A DNA stretch of 64,000 nt, taken from Sediminibacterium sp. GTDB taxonomy: Bacteria > Bacteroidota > Bacteroidia > Chitinophagales > Chitinophagaceae. Location of the stretch: the NCBI RefSeq assembly GCF_019264485.1, contig NZ_JAHVAA010000011.1:496001-560000 (forward strand), written 5' to 3'. This document shows positions 25,385 through 35,250 of the stretch, one piece after another (positions within the stretch are counted from its first letter, which is position 1; each line of letters begins with the position of its first letter). The position numbers were made by a program, and so were the translations under genes. Under the pieces are notes generated by a model. That model saw only the letters and a program-made list of their open reading frames with translations, did no database searches and was not told where the DNA came from.

Positions 25385-26386
25385 ATGGCCATATTAAGCT
25401 TCCAGAAACCCGACAAAATCGTTTTACAAAAAGCAACAGATTTTGAAGGTCAATTTGAATTTCGTCCATTAGAACCAGGTTATGGTCTTACCATTGGTAA
25501 TGCACTGAGAAGGGTATTATTGAGTTCTTTGGAAGGATATGCAATCGTAGGTATCAAAATCGAAGGTGTAGACCACGAGTTTGCTACCATGAAAGGTGTA
25601 ACAGAAGATGTTACCGAAATCATCCTGAACCTGAAGCAGGTACGTTTCAAGAAGCATGTAGAGCATGATGTAGCCAATGAAAAGATCAGCCTTTCTATCA
25701 AAAACCGCACTGAATTTACTGCGGGTATGTTAGGTGAGGTTTCACAGCACTTTCAGGTAATGAATCCTGAGCTGGTGATCTGTACCATGGATTCTTCTGC
25801 TAAAATGGATATAGAACTCACCATTTCACGTGGTCGTGGTTATATCCCTGCTGAAGAAAATAAAGTAAAAGATGCGCCTTTTGGATATATCGCAATCGAC
25901 TCTATTCACACACCTATCAAGAACGTAAAATACGGTATTGAGAACTATCGTGTGGAGCAGCGTACCGATTATGAGAAACTGATCCTGGATGTAGCTACAG
26001 ATGGAACCATCCATCCTGAAGATGCTGTAAAACAGGCTTCACGTATCCTGATTCAGCACCTGATGATCATCACCGATGAAAACATCACTTTCGATAACAA
26101 AGAAGACAAGAAAGAAGATGTGGTAGATGAGCATGTATTACAACTGCGTAAAGTATTGAAAACACCACTTGAAGACCTCGATCTTTCTGTACGTGCTTTC
26201 AATTGCCTGAAAGCAGCCAAAATCAACAGCCTGAGCGAATTGGTTCAGTACGAACAGGAAGACCTGATGAAATTCAGAAACTTCGGTCAGAAATCACTCT
26301 CAGAAATTGAGCAGGTGTTAACTGAGCGTGGACTGAGCTTCGGTATGGATCTGAATAAATTGGGGTTAGATAACTTAGACAATTAA
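25385..26386 (+). CDS. rpoA: RNA polymerase alpha subunit
   Basis: Alpha dimerises to nucleate RNA polymerase assembly and contacts upstream DNA and activators. The 333 residues have the N-terminal assembly domain (about 1-230, with FEFRPLEPGYGLTIGNALRR and LLSSLEGYAIVGIKIEGVDH), an acidic linker rich in D, E and K (about 238-255), and the helix-hairpin-helix C-terminal domain (LDLSVRAFNCLKAAKINSL, then RNFGQKSLSEIEQVLTERGL). It lies in the usual place between rpsD and rplQ, with palindromes on both sides. Confidence 0.98.
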   Translation: MAILSFQKPDKIVLQKATDFEGQFEFRPLEPGYGLTIGNALRRVLLSSLEGYAIVGIKIEGVDHEFATMKGVTEDVTEIILNLKQVRFKKHVEHDVANEKISLSIKNRTEFTAGMLGEVSQHFQVMNPELVICTMDSSAKMDIELTISRGRGYIPAEENKVKDAPFGYIAIDSIHTPIKNVKYGIENYRVEQRTDYEKLILDVATDGTIHPEDAVKQASRILIQHLMIITDENITFDNKEDKKEDVVDEHVLQLRKVLKTPLEDLDLSVRAFNCLKAAKINSLSELVQYEQEDLMKFRNFGQKSLSEIEQVLTERGLSFGMDLNKLGLDNLDN

Positions 26387-26454
26387 GCTACTAGCTTTTA
26401 GCTACTAGCTTCTAGAAAAATACTAGTAGCTGGTAGCTGAAAGCTAGAAGCTAT
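26385..26454. repeat. Word palindrome, class F (tagctactagcttctag words)
   Basis: Left arm 26385-26415 and right arm 26421-26454 are built from agctactagcttttag and its complement agctagaagctat, with several imperfect pairings. It overlaps the rpoA stop codon and ends about 50 bases before rplQ. Confidence 0.8.
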
Positions 26455-26507
26455 TTATAAACATCCTGCAATTCCTGACACGGTGCAGGGTATAAAAACA
26501 ACAAGTC

Positions 26508-27041
26508 ATGCGTCACGGAGACAAAATCAACAACCTGGGTCGTAAGAAAGCGCACAGGGAAGCATTGCTGGCCAATCTGGCTAGTCAATTGATCACACAC
26601 AAACGTATTGTTACTACTTTGGCCAAAGCTAAAGCCCTGAGAACATACGTTGAGCCGCTGATCACCAAAACAAAGAAGTCTGACGATAAAGAAACCATCA
26701 TGCACCAGCACAGAGTGGTATTCAGCTATCTTCAAGACAAAGCTGCTGTGAAAGAACTGTTTACAGTAGTAGGTCCGAAAATAGCCAGCCGCCCAGGCGG
26801 TTATACCCGTATCCTGAAGCTCGGCATTCGTCCGGGTGACAATGCGGAAAAAGCAATGATCGAACTGGTAGATTTCAATGAAATCTATGGTAAGAGCGCT
26901 GCTCAGGCTGCTGAACCTGCTAAGAAAACACGTCGTAGCCGTGCACCTAAAAAAGCCGAAGCAGCTCCAGCTGTAGAAGCCGCCGTAGCAGAAACACCAG
27001 CTACTGAAGAAACTCCTTCAACTGATAAAGCAGCTGAATAA
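26508..27041 (+). CDS. rplQ: 50S ribosomal protein L17 with C-terminal extension
   Basis: L17 sits near the peptide exit tunnel of the large subunit. The first 120 or so residues are the normal protein ([20 protein letters not shown], then [17 protein letters not shown] and [20 protein letters not shown]). The remaining 55 or so residues form a low-complexity tail rich in Ala, Pro and Glu ([20 protein letters not shown]), so the total of 177 exceeds the common 115-130. Extended tails of this kind are frequent in Bacteroidota L17. It is the last gene of the operon, closed by the terminator at 27069. Confidence 0.97.
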   Translation: MRHGDKINNLGRKKAHREALLANLASQLITHKRIVTTLAKAKALRTYVEPLITKTKKSDDKETIMHQHRVVFSYLQDKAAVKELFTVVGPKIASRPGGYTRILKLGIRPGDNAEKAMIELVDFNEIYGKSAAQAAEPAKKTRRSRAPKKAEAAPAVEAAVAETPATEETPSTDKAAE

Positions 27042-27068
27042 ATTGAAAAAACAGTTTCTATATAAAAA

Positions 27069-27097
27069 AGCAAGACTTAGCCGTCTTGCTTTTTTTA
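27069..27097 (+). terminator. Intrinsic terminator of the infA-rplQ operon
   Basis: AGCAAGAC pairs perfectly with GTCTTGCT across a six-base loop and is followed by seven Ts. Confidence 0.96.
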
Positions 27098-27187
27098 TGT
27101 ATTTGCCCGTAAAACCGGATGTGTGAAACTTATTCCGACATTTTAACCAACAATTCTTTTTTTTGCACCGTTAAACCGTGAACAATT

Positions 27188-28294
27188 ATGTCTCAATCGA
27201 AACAACCCGCAATACTCGTACTCGCTGATGGTCATGTCTTTTATGGACATGCTTTTGGTAAAACAGGTACTACTACGGGTGAAATTTGTTTTAATACCGG
27301 TATGACCGGCTATCAGGAAGTTTTTACAGACCCAAGCTATACGGGTCAGGTACTCATTATGAACAATGTGCATATCGGTAACTATGGTGTAAAAGATACC
27401 GATGTGGAAAGCAGCAGTGTAAAAATTCACGGATTGATTGCCCGCAACCTTGAAGAGCAGTTTAGCCGTATACAGGCAAATAATAACCTGAACGATTACC
27501 TCATAGCCAATCAGATTGTAGCCATTGATAATATCGATACACGTGCACTGGTGGCTCATATACGTACCAAGGGTGCCATGAACTGTATTATTTCATCGGA
27601 GATAATGGATGTGGAAGAATTAAAGAGAAGACTTACAGAAGTACCCGATATGGATGGACTTGAGCTGGCCAGCAAAGTAAGTACTACTGAAGAGTATGAG
27701 ATGGGTGATAGTAATGCTCCTGTAAAAGTAGCGGTACTGGATTTTGGTGTAAAGAAACATATCCTTCAGTGTCTGGTAGACAGAGGTGCGCATATTCGTG
27801 TACATCCTGCGAAAACACCTTTAAGCCGGCTGAAAGAATTTAATCCCAATGGTTATTTTATTTCAAATGGTCCCGGCGATCCGGCAGCAATGGATTATGC
27901 TGTTGCCACAGTAAAGGGGCTGCTGAATGAAAATAAACCCGTATTCGGTATTTGCCTTGGTCATCAGTTACTTGCACTGGCCAATGATATACCTACGTTT
28001 AAAATGCATCATGGACACAGAGGGCTGAATCACCCGGTTAAAAATATCATTACCGGTCAGTGTGAAATTACCACGCAGAACCATGGTTTTGGTGTAGACC
28101 CCGAAGCAGTGAGAAATCATCCTGATGTAGAGATTACACATGTAAACCTGAATGACCAGTCTATTGAAGGTATCAGGATAAAAGATAAACCTGCTTTCAG
28201 TGTTCAGTATCATCCTGAAAGTACACCGGGTCCTCATGATAGCAGGTACCTGTTCGACAATTTCCTCGATATGATTAAACAGGGTATGAACTGA
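27188..28294 (+). CDS. carA: Carbamoyl-phosphate synthase small subunit
   Basis: CarA hydrolyses glutamine and passes ammonia to CarB to make carbamoyl phosphate for pyrimidines and arginine. The 368 residues are full length: the N-terminal CarA-specific domain with GEICFNTGMTGYQEVFTDPS, and a class I glutamine amidotransferase domain with the nucleophile Cys256 in FGICLGHQLL and the His/Glu pair in QYHPESTPGPHD. carB is not adjacent, so the subunits are encoded apart here. TTTTTTTTGCACC upstream is a poor -7 match. Confidence 0.97.
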   Translation: MSQSKQPAILVLADGHVFYGHAFGKTGTTTGEICFNTGMTGYQEVFTDPSYTGQVLIMNNVHIGNYGVKDTDVESSSVKIHGLIARNLEEQFSRIQANNNLNDYLIANQIVAIDNIDTRALVAHIRTKGAMNCIISSEIMDVEELKRRLTEVPDMDGLELASKVSTTEEYEMGDSNAPVKVAVLDFGVKKHILQCLVDRGAHIRVHPAKTPLSRLKEFNPNGYFISNGPGDPAAMDYAVATVKGLLNENKPVFGICLGHQLLALANDIPTFKMHHGHRGLNHPVKNIITGQCEITTQNHGFGVDPEAVRNHPDVEITHVNLNDQSIEGIRIKDKPAFSVQYHPESTPGPHDSRYLFDNFLDMIKQGMN

Positions 28295-28316
28295 TTTCTG
28301 GTAACTCAACTATACT

Positions 28317-28354
28317 GGCCATGTATCAGCATATGATACGTGGCCATTTTTTTT
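28317..28354 (+). terminator. Intrinsic terminator after carA
   Basis: GGCCATGTATCA pairs with TGATACGTGGCC (one G-U pair, 12 pairs in all) across a five-base loop, followed by ATTTTTTTT. Confidence 0.93.
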
Positions 28355-28368
28355 ATTAACTTCGGTAC

Positions 28369-28791
28369 ATGAAGATTGCCATCATCAATGGTCCTAATTT
28401 AAATTTACTGGGTAAAAGAGAAACCGATATTTATGGAAACATGAATTTCGATGAATATTTTGTTTCCTTACAGGAACTATTCCCCGATGTTCAACTCACT
28501 TATTTTCAAAGCAATATTGAAGGTGAACTGATTGATGAGATTCAGAAAGTTGGATTCAGTTATGATGGCATTGTACTCAATCCAGGTGGTTATACACATA
28601 CTTCAGTTGCATTGGGAGATGCAATTGCAGCTGTTAAAACACCGGTGGTTGAAGTTCATATCAGTAATGTACATGCACGTGAGGAATTCAGAAAACTGTC
28701 ACACGTTTCAGGAAAATCGGCAGGTAGTATCATTGGTTTAGGATTGAAAGGCTATGAGCTGGCCATTCTATGGTTGTTGGGTAAATCCTGA
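28369..28791 (+). CDS. aroQ: Type II 3-dehydroquinate dehydratase
   Basis: AroQ makes 3-dehydroshikimate, the third step of the shikimate pathway. The 140 residues are the dodecameric type II enzyme: INGPNLNLLGKRETDIYG with the catalytic tyrosine and arginine, FQSNIEGELIDEIQ, LNPGGYTHTSVAL, VEVHISNVHAREEFR with the catalytic histidine, and the end GLGLKGYELAI. TAACTTCG at 28357-28364 is a -7-like box only 4 bases before the ATG. Confidence 0.97.
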   Translation: MKIAIINGPNLNLLGKRETDIYGNMNFDEYFVSLQELFPDVQLTYFQSNIEGELIDEIQKVGFSYDGIVLNPGGYTHTSVALGDAIAAVKTPVVEVHISNVHAREEFRKLSHVSGKSAGSIIGLGLKGYELAILWLLGKS

Positions 28792-28826
28792 TCTCTTGGT
28801 ATGGTCTTTGCTTTTTCAGCAACATC

Positions 28827-30365
28827 ATGTATCAATCATATAGCAGAAAAGTTTTTTGGCTGATCATCATCAGCACCATCATTAAGTTACTTGTTGCAGG
28901 ATTACTGGAACTGGGTAATGATGAAGTGTATTATTGGACCTATGCCATACAATCAGACTGGAACCATTTCGATCATCCTCCGATGGTGGGGTGGCTCATC
29001 AGACTCACCACTTTGAATTTATGGTGGGTTAATGAAGTAACCCTACGTGCAGGTGCCGTTATTTGTGCTGGACTTTCTACCTGGATCATTTTCAAATTAG
29101 GCAAACTACTCGACAGTGAGAGACTGGGCTGGCTGGCTGCTTTGATTTATACATTATCTGTGTACACCGGTTTTATCGCAGGACTGTTTATTTTGCCCGA
29201 CTCTCCACAAATGTTATTCTGGGTAGCTTCTTTGTACCTGATGGCTTATATACTCCTGAAAAGAGAAGAAGAAAACCTGAGCGTCTGGCTCTTACTGGGG
29301 TTTACAATAGGTATGGCTGCATTGAGTAAAGTACATGGTTTGTATTTGTGGGCAGGTTTCGGCGCTTTTCTTTTATTTACCAGGATACAATGGCTCACCA
29401 ACTGGCGTTTGTATGTTGGTGTATTGGTTACTTTACTATGTATAGCTCCGATTGTTTACTGGAATATTTCGAATGACTTTATCACGTATCGTTTTCATTC
29501 AGCCAGGGTTACAAATACCCGGGTACAATGGGATATGCTGGGTAGAGAGATAGTAGGGGAAGCATTGTATCAGCATCCGTTTTTATTTATTGTTATGCTC
29601 TTATCGCTGTTTGGTATTGCCACCAACCGGATTCGTTTTGCAAGGAAACGCATCAGGAAATGGTTGTTATGGATGAGTATTCCCATGATCATCTTATTCT
29701 GGGGTGTTTCTTTATTCAATCCTACACTGCCACACTGGGCAGGGCCTGCTTATATACCCTTGTATTTTATGGCAGCAATGTATTTACAACAAAGAACCAA
29801 CAGGCAATTTCCGGTTTGGATACAGGCATCCTTTATATTGGTTGTGGTAGTATTAACAGCAGGAATTATTCTTGTGCGTTTTTCCCCGGTAAATTTCGGC
29901 AGCCAGCAGAAAGAAAATTATGGTGAATATTGTCCAACGCTTGATCTTTCAGGATGGAATGATATGAGTGAACAGTTTGATCAATTGTATAAGGCTGATA
30001 TTGCAGCAGGACGAATGAATCAAGATGCGGTATTACTCACGCATAAATGGTTTCCGGGCGGACATCTTGAATTTTATACTGCAAGGGAAACAGGTATAAA
30101 GCTGATCGGTATCGGTGAATTACAAGACCTTCACAAATTTGCCTGGCTCAATAAAGAACGGGGTAATCTGCAAAAAGGAGCCGATGCTTATTATATACAG
30201 GCATCCAATCTGCCTTATGATGTAAAACTCAACCTGGGAAAATACTTTAGTAGTATAGAAGAACCGGTAGTTATTAACCAGGTACGGTCAGGAAAAATTG
30301 TTCGTTATTTTTATGTGTATAGGTTAAGAAATGCGCTTCAAACTGTACCGGCATTGTTACCCTGA
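28827..30365 (+). CDS. GT39/ArnT-type membrane glycosyltransferase
   Basis: A 512-residue integral membrane protein of the PMT/ArnT superfamily, which transfers sugars from polyprenyl phosphate to envelope acceptors. The first periplasmic loop carries GNDEVYYWTYAI and WNHFDHPPMVGWLIR, the acidic motif and the DHPP signature of the family. About eleven hydrophobic segments follow, then a soluble tail of about 150 residues with HKWFPGGHLEFYTARETG. Acceptor and sugar are unknown. It follows aroQ by 35 bases on the same strand and touches the convergent tamB gene without spacing. Confidence 0.9.
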   Translation: MYQSYSRKVFWLIIISTIIKLLVAGLLELGNDEVYYWTYAIQSDWNHFDHPPMVGWLIRLTTLNLWWVNEVTLRAGAVICAGLSTWIIFKLGKLLDSERLGWLAALIYTLSVYTGFIAGLFILPDSPQMLFWVASLYLMAYILLKREEENLSVWLLLGFTIGMAALSKVHGLYLWAGFGAFLLFTRIQWLTNWRLYVGVLVTLLCIAPIVYWNISNDFITYRFHSARVTNTRVQWDMLGREIVGEALYQHPFLFIVMLLSLFGIATNRIRFARKRIRKWLLWMSIPMIILFWGVSLFNPTLPHWAGPAYIPLYFMAAMYLQQRTNRQFPVWIQASFILVVVVLTAGIILVRFSPVNFGSQQKENYGEYCPTLDLSGWNDMSEQFDQLYKADIAAGRMNQDAVLLTHKWFPGGHLEFYTARETGIKLIGIGELQDLHKFAWLNKERGNLQKGADAYYIQASNLPYDVKLNLGKYFSSIEEPVVINQVRSGKIVRYFYVYRLRNALQTVPALLP

Positions 30366-33300
30366 TTATTGTTTCTGACCTGAAGTCTGTGTACTGTCTG
30401 TTGGAGCTTTGAATTGAATATCATCTGGTTTGGTAGCAAAAAGATTGTCGAAATCTTTACGATAGGAGATACTGGCACCGAAGCGATTGCGTCTGCCGAT
30501 TCCTCCTGCGCTGGTATTGGAAATATCGAGACTGTTTTTATTAAAAAGAATAGCTCTTAGTTTTCGGTCTTTTGATAAAATGAATTCAATATTCAGATCA
30601 GGCAGCCATTGAAGATTCCCATTTTTTACCGCTGCCGAATTACTTACATTAAAATCAAGGTCGCCACCAAAAGTCACAACCATCTTATCCTGAAAAAAGC
30701 TTTTACCCAACTTGAAATTCACCCTTGAACGGTCAATGGAGTTACTATTGATAGCACCGTCTACAACACCGTTTGTAATTTCATTATTACTATACCATGA
30801 GGTTCCGAGGTCGAAACGTAAACTTTTATCGCCAGTAAGTTTATACAGAAAATTAGAGAACATCTTGTTAATCTCTTTTGTAAGAATTTGGGAAAGTGTA
30901 TTGGCTCCAATAGTAGTGAGTGAATTATTAGCCGCATTTCCACCTCCATTTCCCACACTGGGTGGTGCAAATGTGTTAAACACAATCAGGAATGAAACCT
31001 GTTTAAGGATTTCATTTTCATCTTTCTCCAGTCTGGTAATATATTGTGATAACACGTTATCACTTTTAACCGGACTTCCAGCAGGGAAGTCTAGTCTGAA
31101 ACTAATATCGGGTGCATTCAGTTTACCACGTAAAGCAGCAATTACATACACTTCACCACGATAACCTTTGGCAGCGCCGCCAACATTAATATTTGAAACA
31201 AGGTCATATAACGCAATTCTTTCTGCGGTGTATTGTGCATCAATACGGATATCAGCTTTAAAAGGATCTCCGGTCCATTCAATATAGTTACCTGCATCGG
31301 GCATCAGTATGAATGGTTTTCTGATAAAAGACTGGAAATTGAAATCATAATTTCCTCTTTCAATATTATACTTGCCATTGATTGTTAAAGGTTCAGATGT
31401 ACCTGCCCTTATTCTAAGCCTGCCATTACCGGTTGCTTTAATTACATCACCTGTAAGATCATCCAGAATTACATCAATCGATGCTTTATTAGTTGCAGTA
31501 ATGGTGAGGTCGACCGATAAATTAAATCCTGTTTTCTTTTTTTCATTGATCATCTCAGTACCATATTCCTTAAACACAATAAAATCGGCACTACCGCTTT
31601 CCCTGCTGATCGAATTAGGAATATAAATGTGAGAACTGTCTGTTGATTCTGCTTTCAGGATCATTTTGGCATTAGACTCTGGTCCTTTAAGGGAAAGCTC
31701 GGCGCTACCTATCGCTTTTCCATAGAATTGCTGGTTATCTTTCAATCTGGTATCAATCAACAACATTTTAGTTGTGCTCAGGTCAAAATCAAAAGCCATA
31801 TTCTTAAAACCTTTTTCATACAGTTTCCCTTTCACGGTACCGGTATTTTTAAATTTATCCCTGATGGTGAAAGAGCCAAAATCGATTCCATCTTCCTCGA
31901 AGCGTATATCGGCGGAATCAATCGTATAATAAACCTGTGTGTAGTCTACCTTTAAACCCGCATTAAATAGTTTTACCCTTCCTGAAAGCGTAAGATTGGC
32001 AGGGTCGCCACCAATAAAGAGTTTGCCTTTTGCCTGACCAGACAACTCAGAAAATATGCCTTTCAGGAATTGATTGAGTATGCCTACTTTGGCATCGTTG
32101 AGGTTGATATCGGTACTCAAAGGATTGCCAATAGAATCTTTAAGGTTATAAAAACCTTTGGCAGAAAAGTCAAATCCAGGGTTGGGTGAATTAACATCAA
32201 AAGGAATTAAACCGGTCTTGCTGTTATAACCTGCTTTAATTTTTACCAGACCCACTGAGTCATCATCTAATCTGAATTGTTCTGCTGTAAGGTCAGCATC
32301 AGCATTGAACTTCCCAAAGAAATCGCGTAGTAAAATTTTACCACTGGTTATCCCTTCCATTCTCGGGCTTTTTACAAAAAGAGAAGTAAGGTCGCCCAAT
32401 ACCACATTTCTGAGTTTTACCACCAGGTTATTGGTATTGCCGCCATCTTCCTCTTCTGTTTCTACTACTATTTCCTGAAACCCCTGTGTAAATTTTACAT
32501 TTTCTGCCAGTACAAAATTTTTCCTGATAACCAGTTCTCCCTCCTTTTCAAGATTCCATTTTTTGGTATTGAGTAAAAATGAAGAAGGCAGAAATTGAAT
32601 CCGTGCACCATCTGCGAGTGTAAAAACCTCGGCATTGAGGTTGGCATCGTTAAGTGTATTATCTGCACTGGTTTTAATGGTAACCAATGAACGATCGTCC
32701 TGTGCGGTTACAGAAAATTTAGTGCCGGGAAAACTAAGGCTGTCACCAATGGTAATGGTGGTAATATCGCCGGTGAGGGAAAGCGTATCTAAATTTCCCG
32801 CACCTTTAAGTTGTACTGCATTGAATGAATATTTATCCATCTTGGCAAAAGGAATATTAGCAGTTACCTGGAGGTCATTATTCCTGGTATCGATACTGCC
32901 ATATAAAGAGGCGTCATTAAAGCCCGAAAAACTTTTGCTGGCAATCTGTAAGTATGGCTCAATATAATTGGTATTGATGCGAACATCAAAACGTTGATTC
33001 TGTGGAATACTTTTTGGTTCGGGTACATACACAGGATAATAATGGTGCAGGAAAGACTGAATACTGGCTGGTAATTCAAGAATACTAAACTGGCCTCTTA
33101 TTTCTGCCTTAAATTCATTACTGCCTACCCGTAAAATTTTTGTACTGTCGTCCTGAACAGAAGTAATATTCAAAGAATCGAAACTGATCTTTGTGGTTTC
33201 ATCTTTTATTGAGGCGTTAAGAAACTTCGCTGTACCTAAGAAGTTGTCGATATTGGTGCCTGTAAAATTCGCATCCAATAAACCTGTTACTTCTATATGG

Positions 33301-35159
33301 TCCTTGATAAAATTGAGTGTCTTTAAATTTGATTGTACCAGGTCGCCCACGACGTTAAAACTGGGGACTTCTTTTGAGAAATCAATTTCAACCGATGTTG
33401 TGAAATTCAGGTTAGGATCATCAATTTCCAGTTCACCCCTGAATGCTTTTTTCTGGAAGGTTCCATTGGTTACAATAGTGGAATAAGTATAGTTGTTGAA
33501 TTCGAGTGAATCAATATTTCCTTTGAGTGTTGTTCTGATTTTATCAATGGCAAAACTACTACCCTCAATTTCTCCTTTGAAATTAATCAGTCCCAGAGAA
33601 CTGGTATTTAAAAAACGTCCGATATTAAAGCGCGTGGTTTCAAGATTGCCGGTATAGGTAGGTTCTCCTTTTGAGGGGAGTTTAAGACTCAGATTCGTTT
33701 TCAATCCGCCCAACTCGGTGCTGAATACACCAGCCGTTACAAAATTCTTTACTGTGCCTTTAAAATTACCCCTGTAGATTACATTGCCCAGTTCGGCAAG
33801 ATTGGGTTCTTTTATTTCCTTCAATGCAGGAATAAAACTAACCAGGTCATTATAATTGGTAGATACAACACCATTGGCAAAATTGATCTGTGTGCTATTG
33901 ATAGAGGGTAATCCTTTCATGGAAAGTCCGCCCGAAATATTTGTTTTATTGCCAATCCTTGCAAAAAGTTTCTCGATGGTAAAATTGGCAACAGTACCTG
34001 TATAATGTCCGGAAATATCAATATTCCTTTTTAGGGTATTTAGTTCGGGAGCAAAGAAAGCAATATCATCACTATTTATTTTTGCTTCTTTAAAGCGGGC
34101 ATCCATCACTACTTTCTCTATATAGTTGCCGAAATCTTTATTGAAATCGGTGAACTTCATAGCATAATAATTTCCTATCCTGCTTTTATTGGTTCTCAGA
34201 TCTAGCGATGCCAGCTCCATAATCTGTGGTGTAAACCTGAACTTAGTCTTCAACTTCTGTAACTGAAAACCGCTTCTGTCTTTTACGGAAAGATCAATAT
34301 CGGCTCGAAGTGTGTCTTTGATGAATGACACCTGTTTTAAGGTGCCGTTTAATTTGCTTAACTGAATATGTGCCCCATCGAAATGTGCCAAAGCTGTTTT
34401 TTCATTGCCGTCAATATAGAAGCGGCCATTGTTAATCTGCAGGAGACTTGCTTTGATCAGCATATTACCCGCATTAAACTGTAAGCCGGTATCGGCTGAG
34501 GCAGGTTGTTTTTTTCTTCTTAATACCTCTGGCCTGAGTCCCTGAAAACCCTGTATGGCAAAAAGAGGTTGATCCAGTTTAATATCATCTATCAGAAAAA
34601 TACCTTTGTTTAAATCAACTGATTGAGCATTTAATACCATGCTCAACATTTCCAGGGTCATTTTTTCACCCACCCAGCGATCATTTTTAACCAGTTTAAT
34701 ATTTTTCAGGTCAATCTTTTTAAGATCCAGTGCCATGCCACCGCTTTTCTTTTTATCAGTGGAGGGAGAGGAGAAATGATCAACGATATACTGGTAATTC
34801 CAGATACTGTCTTTTCTGTTGAGTTTGATTACTGCATCTTCCAGACCTATAAAACGTAAAACAGCTTTTTCTCTCAGAAAGAACCAGTCGGTGATACGTA
34901 CCTTAAGACTACCTGCATATACAAGTGTGTCTTTAGAACGGTCGCGTACCAATAACCCTTCCATATTCAGTCTGTTGAAAAGCCCCAGGCTTACATGACG
35001 GATATTTACTTCGGTACCAAGCGATTTTGAGAGACGGCTGGTGGCAATACCCACCAGTTTATTCTGAACATAATCAGTTTGTATAGCAATAAAGATCAAT
35101 AAGATCAGGGCAAGAATGACTAAAAGGGTTCGCCTTAATATTTTCAGGGTACGCTTCAG
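30366..35159 (-). CDS. TamB/AsmA-like inner membrane protein (DUF490)
   Basis: A very long envelope protein of the TamB translocation/AsmA-like group, spanning the periplasm from inner to outer membrane; such proteins serve outer membrane protein assembly or lipid transport. A start at CTG 35159 gives 1597 residues beginning MKRTLKILRRTLLVILALIL, a perfect single-span anchor. The first conventional start (TTG 35099) would cut that helix in half, and no ATG, GTG or TTG lies between it and the in-frame stop at 35172. Repetitive beta-rich sequence fills the body, with the DUF490 domain at the C-terminal end (about 1150-1540, including INGKYNIERGNYDFNFQSFI). No tamA-like gene is adjacent. The identity is secure; the start codon is an inference. 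Confidence 0.85.
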   Translation of the reverse strand: MKRTLKILRRTLLVILALILLIFIAIQTDYVQNKLVGIATSRLSKSLGTEVNIRHVSLGLFNRLNMEGLLVRDRSKDTLVYAGSLKVRITDWFFLREKAVLRFIGLEDAVIKLNRKDSIWNYQYIVDHFSSPSTDKKKSGGMALDLKKIDLKNIKLVKNDRWVGEKMTLEMLSMVLNAQSVDLNKGIFLIDDIKLDQPLFAIQGFQGLRPEVLRRKKQPASADTGLQFNAGNMLIKASLLQINNGRFYIDGNEKTALAHFDGAHIQLSKLNGTLKQVSFIKDTLRADIDLSVKDRSGFQLQKLKTKFRFTPQIMELASLDLRTNKSRIGNYYAMKFTDFNKDFGNYIEKVVMDARFKEAKINSDDIAFFAPELNTLKRNIDISGHYTGTVANFTIEKLFARIGNKTNISGGLSMKGLPSINSTQINFANGVVSTNYNDLVSFIPALKEIKEPNLAELGNVIYRGNFKGTVKNFVTAGVFSTELGGLKTNLSLKLPSKGEPTYTGNLETTRFNIGRFLNTSSLGLINFKGEIEGSSFAIDKIRTTLKGNIDSLEFNNYTYSTIVTNGTFQKKAFRGELEIDDPNLNFTTSVEIDFSKEVPSFNVVGDLVQSNLKTLNFIKDHIEVTGLLDANFTGTNIDNFLGTAKFLNASIKDETTKISFDSLNITSVQDDSTKILRVGSNEFKAEIRGQFSILELPASIQSFLHHYYPVYVPEPKSIPQNQRFDVRINTNYIEPYLQIASKSFSGFNDASLYGSIDTRNNDLQVTANIPFAKMDKYSFNAVQLKGAGNLDTLSLTGDITTITIGDSLSFPGTKFSVTAQDDRSLVTIKTSADNTLNDANLNAEVFTLADGARIQFLPSSFLLNTKKWNLEKEGELVIRKNFVLAENVKFTQGFQEIVVETEEEDGGNTNNLVVKLRNVVLGDLTSLFVKSPRMEGITSGKILLRDFFGKFNADADLTAEQFRLDDDSVGLVKIKAGYNSKTGLIPFDVNSPNPGFDFSAKGFYNLKDSIGNPLSTDINLNDAKVGILNQFLKGIFSELSGQAKGKLFIGGDPANLTLSGRVKLFNAGLKVDYTQVYYTIDSADIRFEEDGIDFGSFTIRDKFKNTGTVKGKLYEKGFKNMAFDFDLSTTKMLLIDTRLKDNQQFYGKAIGSAELSLKGPESNAKMILKAESTDSSHIYIPNSISRESGSADFIVFKEYGTEMINEKKKTGFNLSVDLTITATNKASIDVILDDLTGDVIKATGNGRLRIRAGTSEPLTINGKYNIERGNYDFNFQSFIRKPFILMPDAGNYIEWTGDPFKADIRIDAQYTAERIALYDLVSNINVGGAAKGYRGEVYVIAALRGKLNAPDISFRLDFPAGSPVKSDNVLSQYITRLEKDENEILKQVSFLIVFNTFAPPSVGNGGGNAANNSLTTIGANTLSQILTKEINKMFSNFLYKLTGDKSLRFDLGTSWYSNNEITNGVVDGAINSNSIDRSRVNFKLGKSFFQDKMVVTFGGDLDFNVSNSAAVKNGNLQWLPDLNIEFILSKDRKLRAILFNKNSLDISNTSAGGIGRRNRFGASISYRKDFDNLFATKPDDIQFKAPTDSTQTSGQKQ

Positions 35160-35250
35160 AACAGAATGGGTTTATCGCAAATTTACAGAATACCAACCTG
35201 AGTGCAAATTCGGTACCAAAGACGTTAAAACCACGATAAAATCTACTTAA

